Positions 17,006 through 27,721 of a stretch of DNA of 64,000 nt are shown piece after piece. The notes under the pieces are model-generated. The model made no database searches. It was not told the origin of the DNA and was given only the letters and a program-made list of their open reading frames with translations. This DNA comes from Thalassotalea fonticola. GTDB lineage: Bacteria; Pseudomonadota; Gammaproteobacteria; Enterobacterales; Alteromonadaceae. Position numbers and translations under genes: made by a program. The DNA lies in NCBI RefSeq assembly GCF_032911225.1, contig NZ_CP136600.1, forward strand, positions 62,001 through 126,000, written 5' to 3'. The first letter of the stretch is position 1. The number at the start of each line of letters is the position of its first letter.

Positions 17006-18220
17006 TTATGCCGTTCGTGTTGCTGTTGCTGGCGAGATCATTGCCGCTTTCCTTGCTGGATATAGCACCGAAATTTGTCCAATAATGTATAGCGCAACAA
17101 TACCAAAAAGAATTAAATTTATATTTATAGGTGATAATGAAAATGTGCTCACTAGCCATATGTTTAAACTAACGGCACCAGCAACACCTAAAATAATACC
17201 AAAACTTGAAATCATTAAGTTTTCAATCATAAAAAAGCTCATGATCTGCCATTGAGTTGCACCTAAAGCTCGGCGAGTACCTATTTGTTTTGTTCTGCGG
17301 TTAATGCTGAACATAGCAAGCCCTACAATACCAAAGCCGGTAATTAAGGTTAATACAACAATCACAGAAGAGAGAATTTTATTTACCGCATTATGACCTC
17401 GATAACTACGTTCACGGGTTTCATCCATGGTAGTAACTCGGCGAATAATTCTGCCTTTATTACTTTCACTTAATAGTTTTTCAATAATGGGCATTAGCTC
17501 ATCTCTTCTACCTGGCTGGGTACGGATCATAAAACGACTACCACTGGATTCCATTTTATAAGGCACTAGCATACTGCGCTCAACTCCGTCCCAGCCATTC
17601 CATGGCGCTTGTAATGATTTGACAATGCCAGTAATTAGTAACGGCTCATTATTGTTAATATAAGCTGTTGCCCCAATTGCGGATTGCCAATCGTCAGGAA
17701 ATAACGCTTCTGCCATAGCTTGAGTTATGATGGTTTTTGCCGGCCAACTATTTTTACCACTTGGTCGCCATTCGACGTCTGTAGGTGAAAAATTCTCACC
17801 GGCAATTAACTCTAAGCCCAAGGTATTAATTGCATGATCATCTACCATGTAAACCGCAACTCCAGTGCTGCTGATATCATCGCCAGGTTCGGTTTTCAAG
17901 CCCATTGACCAACCACCACCACTAATTGGTATAGCATTAATTTGGATAGCATCAACTACACCATCAGTCTGCCTTAATAACGCTAAATCATTTTCAAGGT
18001 TAACTGGTTGATTATATTCTTGGGCGAAAATAGTGTTGCTTAGATGAAACAGGTTTGCTTCATCTAAACCACTTGAACGTTGCATTTGGGCACTACGCTC
18101 CTGCATCATAAAAATAGCATTCACCATAATGGTCAGGGTTAACGCAATTTGTAAACTAATTAACAAAGCGCCAACTTTATTGCGCAATAGAGCGCGAAAT
18201 ATCAATCCTAATTCTTGCAT
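17006..18220 (-). CDS. ABC transporter permease, MacB/FtsX family (second of two)
   Basis: Protein of 404 aa. One N-terminal membrane helix (VGALLISLQIALTLTIMVNAIFMM), a large periplasmic MacB_PCD-like domain (about 50-270), then three helices of the FtsX domain with RTKQIGTRRALGATQWQIMSFFMIENL and a C-terminal Pro/Ala-rich YPARKAAMISPATATRTA, the typical MacB/LolC ending. It lacks an ATPase domain, so it works with the separate ATPase upstream in the operon. An 11-base gap from the first permease; ribosome site GAGGGG before its ATG. Confidence 0.87.
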   Translation of the reverse strand: MQELGLIFRALLRNKVGALLISLQIALTLTIMVNAIFMMQERSAQMQRSSGLDEANLFHLSNTIFAQEYNQPVNLENDLALLRQTDGVVDAIQINAIPISGGGWSMGLKTEPGDDISSTGVAVYMVDDHAINTLGLELIAGENFSPTDVEWRPSGKNSWPAKTIITQAMAEALFPDDWQSAIGATAYINNNEPLLITGIVKSLQAPWNGWDGVERSMLVPYKMESSGSRFMIRTQPGRRDELMPIIEKLLSESNKGRIIRRVTTMDETRERSYRGHNAVNKILSSVIVVLTLITGFGIVGLAMFSINRRTKQIGTRRALGATQWQIMSFFMIENLMISSFGIILGVAGAVSLNIWLVSTFSLSPININLILFGIVALYIIGQISVLYPARKAAMISPATATRTA

Positions 18221-18231
18221 AATATGCCCCT

Positions 18232-19542
18232 CTATTGGCTTTTTAATTGTTGCGATGGCTGCACATTACAAGCTCGCCAAGTTGGATAAAGTCCTGCAAT
18301 GATACTGGTGATTACGGCTAAAACTATCGCGCTAACAATCATTGTTGTATCTAAGCCTGTTAAGCCCTTAAGCATGTCGCCATATAAAGATTCAATACCT
18401 TGTAATCCTAACCAGGCAAACAATAACCCAAGCAGACCTCCTGCAACACCTATGCATCCAGATTCAATAATGTATTGAGAAAATAATGTTCTACGACTGG
18501 CACCTAAAGCTTGGCGAAGACCTATTTCTGGTGCTTTCCCTATAAATTTAGCCAACAGTAAACCAACAGTATTTAGCAGACAAACCACTAAAAACATAAA
18601 CGACATAGTCATCATCATAACCGCATCATCAGATACGATTTGTTGTTGTTCCAACCACTGCATGACATTGTTTAAACGATTGTTCAATGGGCGCTCAAAA
18701 CGACCAAGGGCCTTTTGTTCTTCTACATAAGCATTTAAAAAACTGAGGTATTCTTCTTTTGCTTGTTCGTTAGGCAGTTCTACCCAAAATTGCAGCCAAA
18801 CACATTCAGAATTTAAGAACGCTTGAAAGCCGTCGCCTGGCGGTTTCCAACAGCTTGTGTTACCGCTGCGATTAATTTTTTCTTCAGCGATTAAAGAAAA
18901 GGGTACGAATATTTCCTCTGAGTCATCAAATGCGCCAGTTGAAATATCATAAAATTTAGGGGTAGGGTTCCAATAATCGATAACACCCACTACTTTAAAA
19001 TAGTTACCACCAATTTTTATTGATTTACCTACCGAGTCTTCACCTCCAAACACACGTTGGTTAATTTCAGAGCTTAATACCACTACTTGTTCTTTATTAT
19101 CATCAGCGCTTTGATCCCAGCCACTGCCGTAAATGAACGGCAAGTCGAACATGCTAAAAAAACTTGCTGAATTGGCACGTGCTGACACCATAAATGGTAG
19201 TGCGCCATCACCTTCCGGCTCAATAACTGAGTGTGCTTGTGCTTGAATGTTCTGGCGAAATGCTTTTTTAGCGCTCATTAAATAGGTAGCGTCTCTATAC
19301 GTGAGTTGCTCGGGCGGTGATCCATCATCATTGGCAGGTTCATTTATATCCCAGCTATCGAGCTGTACGTTATAAAGCACGCTGCTTTTGTGCGGAATAG
19401 GGTTAGCTGACATTAAATAGTTAACCGTAACCGTCGTCATTGATGCCCCAATACCAAGGCCAATAGCGGTTATCATCACTAAACTTAAGCCCCAGTGCTT
19501 TATTATGCTGATCCAGGCAAGGCGAAGATAATAAGAAAACAT
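18232..19542 (-). CDS. ABC transporter permease, MacB/FtsX family (first of two)
   Basis: Protein of 436 aa with the same layout as the next gene: N-terminal helix (WGLSLVMITAIGLGIGASMTTV), a periplasmic domain of about 250 residues, and a three-helix FtsX domain with GKAPEIGLRQALGASRRTLFSQYIIESG, ending YPTWRACNVQPSQQLKSQ. The two permeases differ in sequence, so the transporter is probably a heterodimer. It starts 9 bases after the ATPase gene with GGAGATAATC before the ATG. Confidence 0.87.
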   Translation of the reverse strand: MFSYYLRLAWISIIKHWGLSLVMITAIGLGIGASMTTVTVNYLMSANPIPHKSSVLYNVQLDSWDINEPANDDGSPPEQLTYRDATYLMSAKKAFRQNIQAQAHSVIEPEGDGALPFMVSARANSASFFSMFDLPFIYGSGWDQSADDNKEQVVVLSSEINQRVFGGEDSVGKSIKIGGNYFKVVGVIDYWNPTPKFYDISTGAFDDSEEIFVPFSLIAEEKINRSGNTSCWKPPGDGFQAFLNSECVWLQFWVELPNEQAKEEYLSFLNAYVEEQKALGRFERPLNNRLNNVMQWLEQQQIVSDDAVMMMTMSFMFLVVCLLNTVGLLLAKFIGKAPEIGLRQALGASRRTLFSQYIIESGCIGVAGGLLGLLFAWLGLQGIESLYGDMLKGLTGLDTTMIVSAIVLAVITSIIAGLYPTWRACNVQPSQQLKSQ

Positions 19543-19551
19543 GATTATCTC

Positions 19552-20250
19552 CTAAGCAATTGCTTGTGCGTTGGTTTCAACTACATCAAGTTCACTCACG
19601 CGGCCATCTTGAATTTGAATTTTTCGTGTGGCACGATTTGCTAATTCAGTATCATGGGTCACCATAATTATGGTTGTGCCTTGCTTATTAATCTCTTCTA
19701 ATAAGCTCATTACGCTTTGTGCCATTTGCGTATCTAAATTACCGGTAGGCTCATCGGCGAGTAGAAATCTAGGGTGAGTAGCCAAAGCTCTGGCAATAGC
19801 AACTCGTTGCTGCTGGCCACCAGATAGTTGACTAGGTAAGTGCTTCATTCTTGAGCTTAAGCCAACCATATCAAGATAGTGTTCAATACGTTTTTTACGC
19901 TCTTTCGAATTTAAACTTTGATAACGTAATGGTACATCTACATTGTCATATAGATTTAGATCAGGTATTAAGTTAAAGCTTTGAAAAATAAAGCCTATTT
20001 TTTCATTTCTGGTTTTAGAACGACCACTGTCATTGAGGTTACTTATATCGGTATCATCAAGCATAAATGAACCGCTAGTAAAACTTTCTAATAGGCCGGC
20101 AATGTTTAAAAATGTAGTTTTACCTGAGCCTGAAGGGCCAGTAACACTGACGAAATCACCTTCGTTTACGGTTAAATTAAAATCTCGTAAGGCATGGGTT
20201 TGTACTTCATCGGTTTGAAATACTTTACTGATATTGCTCATGGTTAACAT
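19552..20250 (-). CDS. ABC transporter ATP-binding protein (MacB/LolD type)
   Basis: Protein of 232 aa with a complete nucleotide-binding domain: Walker [11 protein letters not shown]-loop [12 protein letters not shown], signature [16 protein letters not shown], Walker [13 protein letters not shown], switch His in [10 protein letters not shown]. The NLI/LIPDL and GNLD features are those of the MacB/LolD group, which drives transenvelope efflux or lipoprotein release by mechanotransmission. Second gene of the four-gene operon after the periplasmic adaptor. Confidence 0.92.
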   Translation of the reverse strand: MLTMSNISKVFQTDEVQTHALRDFNLTVNEGDFVSVTGPSGSGKTTFLNIAGLLESFTSGSFMLDDTDISNLNDSGRSKTRNEKIGFIFQSFNLIPDLNLYDNVDVPLRYQSLNSKERKKRIEHYLDMVGLSSRMKHLPSQLSGGQQQRVAIARALATHPRFLLADEPTGNLDTQMAQSVMSLLEEINKQGTTIIMVTHDTELANRATRKIQIQDGRVSELDVVETNAQAIA

Positions 20251-20301
20251 AGTGTTTCCTTCTGAATTTATTCGTTTTTATCTAGTTAAAGTAATCATTG
20301 T

Positions 20302-21579
20302 TTATTGCGTAAGCATTACTTGCTCAGCATTTTGAAAAATGTCAGTACCTGAAATTACAATCTGCTGGCCTGATGTTAAGCCTTTGATAATTTCAACGCT
20401 ACTTAGGCTTCTGGCGCCTGTGTTGATAGAGGTTTTAGTGGCAATACCATCATTTACTACATAGGCAAATCGGCCATTAGAACTGTCTAAAAACTGACCG
20501 CGACGAACTTGTAAAATATCGGTTCTGGATTCTAATAAAATACGAGTGTTCAACCGTTGATTTTGGCGTAAACCAGGTGGTGTTGCTTGTTCGAAGCGTA
20601 CCCGTCCAGTAACCTGATTGTTCAGTATTTCGGGGGAAATCGTTACCAGACGAGCATTAAACCCTTGTTGGTCAAAATTAATTTCTACATCCATACCTAT
20701 GGCTAAATCATCGGCATAACTTTCAGGAATATCGACTTCAATTTCAAACTTGCTTAAATCAACGACCATTAAAATGGCTTGGTTTTTAGCTAAATAGGTT
20801 TTATTTTCGACGTTCAAATTACCGACAATGCCATTAACCGGTGACATCACGGTTAACGCGTTAACCTGGCGTTGTAGGTCTTTAACTAATAAGGTTTGAC
20901 GTTTTATTTGCAGCTTTAATGATTGCAAGTCAAAGTCTAATGATTCTTTATCAAGACTGGCATCAGCAACGGCATGATCAAATTGCAACTTAGCATTGGC
21001 TAGATCATCCTGAGCTTTTTCAAAGTCAATTTGGCTGATTGCATTTTTGCTATAACCTTGATCCGCTCGACGTTTTTCTCTGCTTGCTGTAGTTAACGCT
21101 ACGTGCGCAAGATCTACCGCTTTTTTATCTATCAGTTGTTGTTTCTTTGCTTGGATAACTTGACGCTTTAAGCCTGTTTGTAAGTTTTCTAAACTAGATT
21201 GCTCTTGATCTAAACGGCTGGTTAACTCCGGGCTGTCAATGATCGCTAAGGGAGTCCCTGCTTTTACTTCACTGCCAGCTTCAATAGAGAAAGTTATGGT
21301 ACCTTCTGCAGGGCTATAAACGGTAGGACTTACCGCAGCAACCACTCTACCTTGCACTGAAATATCGCGAATGAAGTCACCCCGGTTAATGGTGGCAATG
21401 CGAACACGCTTTAATGGAATGGATAACTCAGCTTGACTCCAGCGACTCGCTGCCGGAGCAAATTGCCAAAGTGCCAGACTTAGCATAGCCGCAATAGCGA
21501 AACCCCAAATGATGAGCTTTTTCTTTGGTTTGTTTTCTATAACCGTCACATCTTGTGAGCTGGTGTCTGCGATTTTCAT
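20302..21579 (-). CDS. Periplasmic adaptor of an ABC efflux pump (MacA/HlyD family)
   Basis: About 425 aa. A membrane helix near residues 21-40 (KKLIIWGFAIAAMLSLALW), a biotinyl-lipoyl half-motif (SPAEGTITFSIEAGSEVKAGTPLAIID), a long coiled-coil hairpin (about 120-240), the second lipoyl half (VMSPVNGIVGNLNVENKTYLAKNQAIL), then beta-barrel and membrane-proximal domains. It would bridge the ABC permeases to a TolC-type channel encoded elsewhere. ATG 21579 has a GGGGA ribosome site; the upstream in-frame TTG (21618) has none. First gene of the operon. Confidence 0.87.
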   Translation of the reverse strand: MKIADTSSQDVTVIENKPKKKLIIWGFAIAAMLSLALWQFAPAASRWSQAELSIPLKRVRIATINRGDFIRDISVQGRVVAAVSPTVYSPAEGTITFSIEAGSEVKAGTPLAIIDSPELTSRLDQEQSSLENLQTGLKRQVIQAKKQQLIDKKAVDLAHVALTTASREKRRADQGYSKNAISQIDFEKAQDDLANAKLQFDHAVADASLDKESLDFDLQSLKLQIKRQTLLVKDLQRQVNALTVMSPVNGIVGNLNVENKTYLAKNQAILMVVDLSKFEIEVDIPESYADDLAIGMDVEINFDQQGFNARLVTISPEILNNQVTGRVRFEQATPPGLRQNQRLNTRILLESRTDILQVRRGQFLDSSNGRFAYVVNDGIATKTSINTGARSLSSVEIIKGLTSGQQIVISGTDIFQNAEQVMLTQ

Positions 21580-21702
21580 AAATTCCCCGAATTCCTGAAC
21601 CTTAAAAGTAGGTTTCAAGTATTAGTCGAGGTAAGTGTGAAAAAGGTTTAAAAAAAGTAACAAAAATTTAACAGTGAAAGGGGGGACTTGCGAAAGTGTG
21701 GA

Positions 21703-23256
21703 TTATTTAATGAACTTTTCTCGTACTAAGTACATTAAAAATAACAACATTAAAAGTTTATCTAAATAACGGCCCCAGGCACTATAATGTGTCTCACCAT
21801 TCACCAACTCTACTGTGGTTTGCAGCACAGCTTTGCTAAACTGGGGAATGTCAGCGATGATTTTACCTTGGTGATCAATTACTGCCGTTAAGCCATTATT
21901 CGTAGCTCTAAGCATTGGTTTTCCAAACTCTAAAGCGCGCATTCGGGCTATCTCTAAATGTTGATCTGGTCCATGCGAGGCGCCAAACCAGGCATCGTTA
22001 CTCACCGTTAAAATCATATCGGTATGTGGGCGAATATTCGCTGCCAGTTGTTGCGGAAATGCGATTTCGAAACAAATTAATGGTGCCAGGTTAATACCAT
22101 TAGCAACAAGGTTAGGCTGAACATAATCGCCACGAGAAAATGACGACATTGGTAAATTAAAAAATGGTGCAATAGGTCTTAATAAGTCGGCAAATGGTAC
22201 AAACTCACCAATAGGTAGCAGGTGATGTTTATTATAATGATTGTTGTTGCCGTAGTAGTAACTACCATCAAAATTATCTTGATTCTTTTTACCTAAGACG
22301 ACTAACCGGTTAAAAAACTTACGGGTGTCAGGGTCATAGTTGATTAAGCCGGTAATTAAACTTGATTGCACACTGCCGGCTTGAATGTTTAGCTCGGTTA
22401 AGTAATTTTGCGCTAAAGGCTCAATCCTTGGGATCGCTGCCTCCGGCCAAATGACTAAATCGTTATTGCTGTATAACGGTTTTGATGCCTCAATGTAGCC
22501 GTTTATAATATTGGTTTCTGCTTCTTTATCCCAACGTAATTCTTGTTTAATATTACCTTGAACTAGGGCAACGCTTTTTGTTTCACCGGTTTTATCTACA
22601 ACGTTTAATAATGGGCTTGATGATGTAATAACTACTGTTATTGCAATTATAATCAAATTTACTGTTTTATGGCATCGATTGATTAATTGCACAGTTACTA
22701 CGCACATCAGTATAATGGTGAAGCTGATCCCTACTTCACCAATAATAGGTGCAAGCGCTGATAAAGGGCTATCTATTTGACTATAACCTAAAGACAACCA
22801 GGGAAAACCAGTAAGCATCACGCTACGTAAGTATTCACTGACTAACCAGGCAAATGGTAAAAAATATAAATTAGCACTTTTATTCTTAGTAAGCTTTGCA
22901 CAAAGCCAAGCGGCTAGTGCGGGATATAAAGCAAGATAGCTACAAAGTAGTAGCATCAAAAATATTGATGCAATTAAAGGCATGCCACCAAACTGCTCTA
23001 TTGAGACATGTACCCAACTGATACCGGCAGCAAAATAACCAAAGCCAAAACTAAGGCCAAGTTTAAATGCTTGTTTAGGTGATTTATCTGTTAATTGTGA
23101 AAGCCAAAAAATTACCGCAATAAATGTAATGGGCCACAACGAGAAAGGGGCGAAAGCAAAGACTAAACTGGTACCCGTTAAAAAACTGAATAACAGAGCA
23201 TAAACAGGCTGTTTAATGGTAAACCTATTAAAAGTACGTCCGTTTAACTCTGTCAT
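21703..23256 (-). CDS. lnt: Apolipoprotein N-acyltransferase Lnt
   Basis: Protein of 517 aa. About six membrane helices in the first 200 residues, a carbon-nitrogen hydrolase (nitrilase-like) domain (about 225-490), and a last helix near the C-terminus. Catalytic triad candidates: Glu in LVIWPEAAIP, Lys in YNKHHLLPIGEFVPF, Cys in LAPLICFEIAFP. It transfers the third acyl chain to the N-terminal Cys of lipoproteins in the inner membrane. Last gene of the miaB-ybeZ-ybeY-corC-lnt block, the same order as in E. coli. Confidence 0.95.
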   Translation of the reverse strand: MTELNGRTFNRFTIKQPVYALLFSFLTGTSLVFAFAPFSLWPITFIAVIFWLSQLTDKSPKQAFKLGLSFGFGYFAAGISWVHVSIEQFGGMPLIASIFLMLLLCSYLALYPALAAWLCAKLTKNKSANLYFLPFAWLVSEYLRSVMLTGFPWLSLGYSQIDSPLSALAPIIGEVGISFTIILMCVVTVQLINRCHKTVNLIIIAITVVITSSSPLLNVVDKTGETKSVALVQGNIKQELRWDKEAETNIINGYIEASKPLYSNNDLVIWPEAAIPRIEPLAQNYLTELNIQAGSVQSSLITGLINYDPDTRKFFNRLVVLGKKNQDNFDGSYYYGNNNHYNKHHLLPIGEFVPFADLLRPIAPFFNLPMSSFSRGDYVQPNLVANGINLAPLICFEIAFPQQLAANIRPHTDMILTVSNDAWFGASHGPDQHLEIARMRALEFGKPMLRATNNGLTAVIDHQGKIIADIPQFSKAVLQTTVELVNGETHYSAWGRYLDKLLMLLFLMYLVREKFIK

Positions 23257-23307
23257 AAATGTCTTTGCTTTGTTGTTTTTATTAAGTGTTAATTATATTG
23301 GTCGCAA

Positions 23308-24189
23308 TTAGCGTTCATCGGCAAGCTTACCGAAAATTTCATGGCCAGTTGGTATAGTAACTTGCATTTGTTGAATACGGCGTTTATCCGCGTTCACAAT
23401 TTTAAACTCAAAACCATTTATTTTGGTGTTTTCTCCACGCTTTGGCATGTGACCAAATTTATGAATAACAATACCGCCAATAGTATCGGCTTCTTCTTCA
23501 TCAAAAGCTGAACTGAAATACTCGTTAAAATCATCAAGATCGGTTAATGCTTTAACTTGGTAAACGTTACCGCTTAAATGGCGAATTTCTCGTTCAAGCA
23601 TATCATCGTGCTCATCTTCAATTTCACCAACAATAAGTTCAAGAATATCTTCAATGGTTACTAAGCCTGAAACTCCACCATATTCATCGACCACTACGGC
23701 CATGTGGTAGCGCTCTTGGCGAAATTCTTTTAATAAAGGTTCTACTCGTTTACTTTCTGGAATAATAATCGCTGGGCGAATAAGATCTTTTATTGAAATT
23801 TGTTTCGCTTTTTCACTAAAAGCATGAGCTAACAGATCTTTTGCCAATAACACGCCTTCAATATGATCAATATCATCATTTACCACTGGAAATCTTGAGT
23901 GTGCGGATTCAAGAACGATAGGAATAAATTCTTCTACGGTCTGTTCTATGTCTATTGTGACCATATGTGAGCGAGGGATCATGATATCGCGTACACGCAT
24001 ATCACTAACTTCTAGTACACCTTCAAGCATTTGCTTGGTTGATGGTTTGATCAGGTCTCGGTCTTGTGCATCATTTAATACCTCAACCAGTTCTTCTTTG
24101 TTTTTCGGCTCACCAGTAAACACTTGAACTATTTTTTCCATGAGTGTTTTTGAAGAACCGTTTCCAGAGTGGGGATTATCGTCGCTCAT
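23308..24189 (-). CDS. corC: CorC, CBS-domain protein (magnesium/cobalt efflux-associated)
   Basis: Protein of 293 aa, soluble: an N-terminal linker, a CBS-domain pair (about 70-190: [66 protein letters not shown]) and a C-terminal CorC_HlyC transporter-associated domain ([16 protein letters not shown] to the end). It lacks the DUF21 membrane domain, as does E. coli YbeX/CorC. Its position between ybeY and lnt is the classical one. Linked in the literature to Mg2+/Co2+ homeostasis and ribosome function. Confidence 0.93.
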   Translation of the reverse strand: MSDDNPHSGNGSSKTLMEKIVQVFTGEPKNKEELVEVLNDAQDRDLIKPSTKQMLEGVLEVSDMRVRDIMIPRSHMVTIDIEQTVEEFIPIVLESAHSRFPVVNDDIDHIEGVLLAKDLLAHAFSEKAKQISIKDLIRPAIIIPESKRVEPLLKEFRQERYHMAVVVDEYGGVSGLVTIEDILELIVGEIEDEHDDMLEREIRHLSGNVYQVKALTDLDDFNEYFSSAFDEEEADTIGGIVIHKFGHMPKRGENTKINGFEFKIVNADKRRIQQMQVTIPTGHEIFGKLADER

Positions 24190-24220
24190 AGAGCTTTTTG
24201 TACACCTTTATTAATTAACA

Positions 24221-24700
24221 TTAAGAGGCAATGTAAGGATCGCTATAGCCTAATTGGGCCATTAATCCTATTTCTATTGCTTCCATTTCTTTCGCTTCAT
24301 CTTGTGTTATATGATCATAACCTAATAAATGCAAGCATCCGTGAATGATCATATGAGCCCAATGGCTAAAAAGTTCTTTATTTTGATCTTTTGCTTCAAA
24401 TTCAACTACATCTGCACAAATAACTAAATCGCCTAATAAATCCAACTCGATACCTGGTGGTACTTCAAAAGGAAAAGATAGCACATTAGTTGGTTTATCT
24501 TTATCTCGGTATTGGTGATTTAATTGTTGCGATTCTTCGCGGTCGACCAGACGAATGGTTAATTCAAAGTTTTTGTTATATGGCTTTAGTGCAGTATCAG
24601 CCCAAAGTTGCAGTTGCGATAGTGTAGGAAGCTGAACATTGTTACAAACAACCTGCAAATCGACGGTAATAATTGCTGCATTAGGTGGGTTATTAGTCAT
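24221..24700 (-). CDS. ybeY: Endoribonuclease YbeY (16S rRNA maturation)
   Basis: Protein of 159 aa with the UPF0054 metal site H-x3-H-x5-H in [15 protein letters not shown] and the conserved [14 protein letters not shown] segment. Metal-dependent single-strand RNase acting in 16S rRNA 3'-end maturation and ribosome quality control. Its ATG shares one base with the stop codon of the PhoH-like gene, so translation is coupled; the two proteins are functionally linked in many bacteria. Confidence 0.95.
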   Translation of the reverse strand: MTNNPPNAAIITVDLQVVCNNVQLPTLSQLQLWADTALKPYNKNFELTIRLVDREESQQLNHQYRDKDKPTNVLSFPFEVPPGIELDLLGDLVICADVVEFEAKDQNKELFSHWAHMIIHGCLHLLGYDHITQDEAKEMEAIEIGLMAQLGYSDPYIAS

Positions 24701-25704
24701 TAACGAGCCGGGGTTTGATTGTGACTGTCATGCTTTTCGTACGCTTCAATTATTCGGCCTACCACAGGGTGTCGAACCACATCTTTCGCTTGAAAATAAT
24801 TAAAGCTAACGCCTTTAATATCATCTAATACTTCAATAGCATGGCGTAAGCCAGAACGTTGACCACGAGGTAAATCAACTTGGGTAATATCACCGGTGAT
24901 CACCGCTTTTGAATTAAAGCCAATACGAGTCAAGAACATTTTCATTTGTTCAACCGTGGTATTTTGACTTTCATCTAAAATTACATAGGCATCATTTAAG
25001 GTGCGACCGCGCATATAAGCAAGTGGCGCTACTTCAATAACATTACGCTCTATTAATTTTTCCACTTTTTCAAAACCTAACATTTCAAATAAAGCGTCGT
25101 AGAGTGGACGTAAATAAGGGTCAACTTTTTGCGATAGATCGCCAGGTAAAAAGCCTAGTTTTTCACCAGCTTCAACGGCTGGGCGAGTCAATAATATGCG
25201 GCGTACTTCTTGACGTTCAAGTGCATCTACTGCACAAGCAACCGCTAAGTATGTTTTTCCTGTACCGGCAACACCAACACCAAAACTAATATCGTTAGTT
25301 AATATGTTTTGCACATATAAACTTTGATTTTCGTTACGTGGTTTAATAATACCGCGTTTGGTCTTTATGGTAACCATTTGGTCAAATTCAGCGGCATTAT
25401 CAGTTGGTTGCTCAAGTACATTTAACTCAGTAAGGGCTAAATGTAAGCCCTCCTGGCTGATTGTACCTGCTTTACCTTTAACAATAGCTGTTTCAACGTA
25501 TAAGCTTTTTAATAACTCTATGACAGCTTTACATACAATGTTTTTGCCATGCACTTTAAAAACATTACCACGGTAACTTAGTTCAACACCTAAACGACGT
25601 TCTATACGGCGTAAATTATCATCTAACGGCCCACATAAGTTTGCTAAACGATTATTATCAAGTGGCTCAAGGCTTACTTCATGGCTGATTTTGTCTGTAG
25701 TCAA
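24700..25704 (-). CDS. ybeZ: PhoH-like ATPase YbeZ
   Basis: Protein of 334 aa. An N-terminal KH-like region ([24 protein letters not shown]) is followed by the PhoH ATPase domain with Walker [35 protein letters not shown] and Walker [12 protein letters not shown] predicted RNA-linked ATPase/helicase that partners YbeY. The first codon appears to be TTG (25704), preceded by a GAG-type ribosome site; no ATG lies nearby in frame. Confidence 0.93.
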   Translation of the reverse strand: MTTDKISHEVSLEPLDNNRLANLCGPLDDNLRRIERRLGVELSYRGNVFKVHGKNIVCKAVIELLKSLYVETAIVKGKAGTISQEGLHLALTELNVLEQPTDNAAEFDQMVTIKTKRGIIKPRNENQSLYVQNILTNDISFGVGVAGTGKTYLAVACAVDALERQEVRRILLTRPAVEAGEKLGFLPGDLSQKVDPYLRPLYDALFEMLGFEKVEKLIERNVIEVAPLAYMRGRTLNDAYVILDESQNTTVEQMKMFLTRIGFNSKAVITGDITQVDLPRGQRSGLRHAIEVLDDIKGVSFNYFQAKDVVRHPVVGRIIEAYEKHDSHNQTPAR

Positions 25705-25741
25705 TTGGTACTCTATCTTTAAATTATTTCAGTAAAATTAA

Positions 25742-27184
25742 TTATGGTGTAAAAGTCGCAACACCTAAATCATCAGTATGTTCAGTGACTGATTGATGAT
25801 GTTGGTTTGCTAATATATCTGCAGGAGAATGCGCAATACGCAGGCCCATTTCTTCTTCGGTGCGAATTAACTTACCACGTAATGAGTTACTGTAGACATC
25901 AGTTACTTCAATATCAACAAATTTACCGATTACCGTGTGTGGTGCTTCAAAATTCACAATACGATTATTTTCAGTACGGCCACGAAGCTCCATAGGATTT
26001 TTCTTAGACGGGCCTTCAACTAAAATACGTTGTTCAGTGCCAAGCATTTTTCGAGCAATCGATAATGCTTGGTTATTAATACGCTCTTGTAGAATATATA
26101 AACGTTGTTTTTTGGTGTCTTCACTAACGTCATCTATCGCATCAGCAGCCGGCGTACCTGGGCGAGCACTGTAAATAAAGCTAAAGCTTAAATCAAAGTC
26201 TACTGCTTGAATTAAGTTCATTGTTGCTTCGAAATCGGCATCTGTTTCACCTGGATAACCAATGATGAAATCAGAAGACATACAAATATCTGGGCGAGCT
26301 TTTTTAAGCGCGCGAATTTTTGATTTATATTCAATAGCGGTATGACCACGCTTCATCATATTCAAAATTCTGTCTGAACCACTTTGTACTGGTAAGTGTA
26401 AATGACTTACCAATTCAGGAATTTCTTTATAGACTTCAATTAAGTCTTCGGTAAATTCTACTGGATGAGAAGTGGTGTAACGGATACGGTCGATACCATC
26501 TATGGTAGCAACTAAGGTTAATAACTCAGAGAAGCGGCAAATAGTACCATCGTGCATATCGCCACGGTAAGCGTTTACGTTTTGTCCTAGCAGGTTAACT
26601 TCGCGCACGCCTTGCTCGGCCAGTTGGGCTATTTCATAAAGTACGTCATCAAGCGGACGGCTTACTTCTTCACCACGAGTGTAAGGTACAACACAGAAAG
26701 TACAATACTTTGAACAACCTTCCATAATCGAAACAAATGCTGTTGGGCCTTCAGCTTTTGGCTCGGGTAAACGGTCAAATTTTTCAATTTCAGGGAAGCT
26801 TACATCTACTACTGATGTATGTTCGCCATTCACTTGGTTAATCATTTCAGGTAAGCGGTGCAAAGTTTGTGGACCGAATACAATATCAACAAATGGTGCA
26901 CGTTGACGTATGGCATCACCTTCTTGCGAAGCAACACAACCACCAACACCAATAACTAAATCTGGCTTGTCATTTTTGAAATTTTTCCAACGTCCTAGTT
27001 GATGAAAAACTTTTTCTTGGGCTTTCTCTCGAATAGAGCAGGTGTTTAATAACAGCACATCCGCTTCTTCCGGCTCATGAACTTCTGTGAAGCCGTGCGT
27101 AGAATCTAATAAATCTGCCATTTTCTGCGAGTCATACTCGTTCATTTGACAGCCCCAAGTTTTAATATAAAGCTTTTTACTCAT
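25742..27184 (-). CDS. miaB: tRNA-2-methylthio-N6-dimethylallyladenosine synthase MiaB
   Basis: About 480 aa. N-terminal UPF0004 domain with [19 protein letters not shown] and conserved cysteines (also [11 protein letters not shown] and GVGGCVASQ) for the auxiliary 4Fe-4S cluster, a radical-SAM core with CSKYCTFC, and a C-terminal TRAM domain ([12 protein letters not shown] to RGKLI). It adds the 2-methylthio group to i6A37 of tRNAs. ATG 27184 begins MSKKLYIKT as in relatives. First gene of the ybeZ-ybeY-corC-lnt block. Confidence 0.96.
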   Translation of the reverse strand: MSKKLYIKTWGCQMNEYDSQKMADLLDSTHGFTEVHEPEEADVLLLNTCSIREKAQEKVFHQLGRWKNFKNDKPDLVIGVGGCVASQEGDAIRQRAPFVDIVFGPQTLHRLPEMINQVNGEHTSVVDVSFPEIEKFDRLPEPKAEGPTAFVSIMEGCSKYCTFCVVPYTRGEEVSRPLDDVLYEIAQLAEQGVREVNLLGQNVNAYRGDMHDGTICRFSELLTLVATIDGIDRIRYTTSHPVEFTEDLIEVYKEIPELVSHLHLPVQSGSDRILNMMKRGHTAIEYKSKIRALKKARPDICMSSDFIIGYPGETDADFEATMNLIQAVDFDLSFSFIYSARPGTPAADAIDDVSEDTKKQRLYILQERINNQALSIARKMLGTEQRILVEGPSKKNPMELRGRTENNRIVNFEAPHTVIGKFVDIEVTDVYSNSLRGKLIRTEEEMGLRIAHSPADILANQHHQSVTEHTDDLGVATFTP

Positions 27185-27346
27185 TACTAGTTTGCCCAAT
27201 AAATAATGTTTGTTTAACGTGTTTAGCCATAACTGTTGCCAGTTATTAACTAAAAGGGGGCGTATTTTACTCTTTCTTCACATTCTGCGCTAGCATGCAG
27301 CGAGTATTAATTTGTAATTAATTGCATTTAAGCCCTTATTTAACGC
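27185..27346. other. Upstream region of miaB
   Basis: Presumed promoter region of the miaB operon, AT-rich with an interrupted GC patch (AAAGGGGGCG near 27252). No gene seen; no confident promoter boxes. Confidence 0.35.
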
Positions 27347-27372
27347 AAAAACCGACAGATAATTGTCGGTTT
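27347..27372 (-). terminator. Terminator of the small secreted-protein gene
   Basis: Perfect nine-base stem AAACCGACA / TGTCGGTTT with a six-base loop, followed on the minus strand by TTTT. It lies 38 bases after the stop codon of the 103-aa gene. Confidence 0.85.
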
Positions 27373-27409
27373 AAGTATTATTACAACGAAGTAAGCTTTT
27401 ATTAATTGG

Positions 27410-27721
27410 CTATTCTGCTGTTTCGATATCAAGGTTAGTGGAGTTTTGTTTTGCTACTAGCTCACTGTTTAAATGTAAACGGGCACCAATGTAATCAATA
27501 TTGTTTTTAGCCTGAGCACGAATATCTAGTGTTTGTTGATAATTAAGTTGTTGTAATGTGTTTGTTGTTTGTTTGGCTATTACATCGACACTTTCAACAT
27601 AAAGTACTTCATAAATTGGCATAGTTTCCACATGTGTAGATGCATATACTGAATTTGCTAAACAAGCTGCTGGTGCTGACATAATTGTTAATGCTAATAA
27701 AGTTGTAGTTAACGTTTTCAT
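27410..27721 (-). CDS. Small exported protein of unknown function
   Basis: Protein of 103 aa with a clear signal peptide (MKTLTTTLLALTIMSAPAACLA, cleavage near ANSVYA). The mature part, about 80 residues, is predicted helical (TTNTLQQLNYQQTLDIRAQAKNNIDYIGARLHLNSELVAK) and acidic at the end. No cysteine or enzymatic motif. The signal peptide, AGGAAATT-type ribosome site and dedicated terminator argue that it is a real gene. Not recognised. Confidence 0.65.
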   Translation of the reverse strand: MKTLTTTLLALTIMSAPAACLANSVYASTHVETMPIYEVLYVESVDVIAKQTTNTLQQLNYQQTLDIRAQAKNNIDYIGARLHLNSELVAKQNSTNLDIETAE

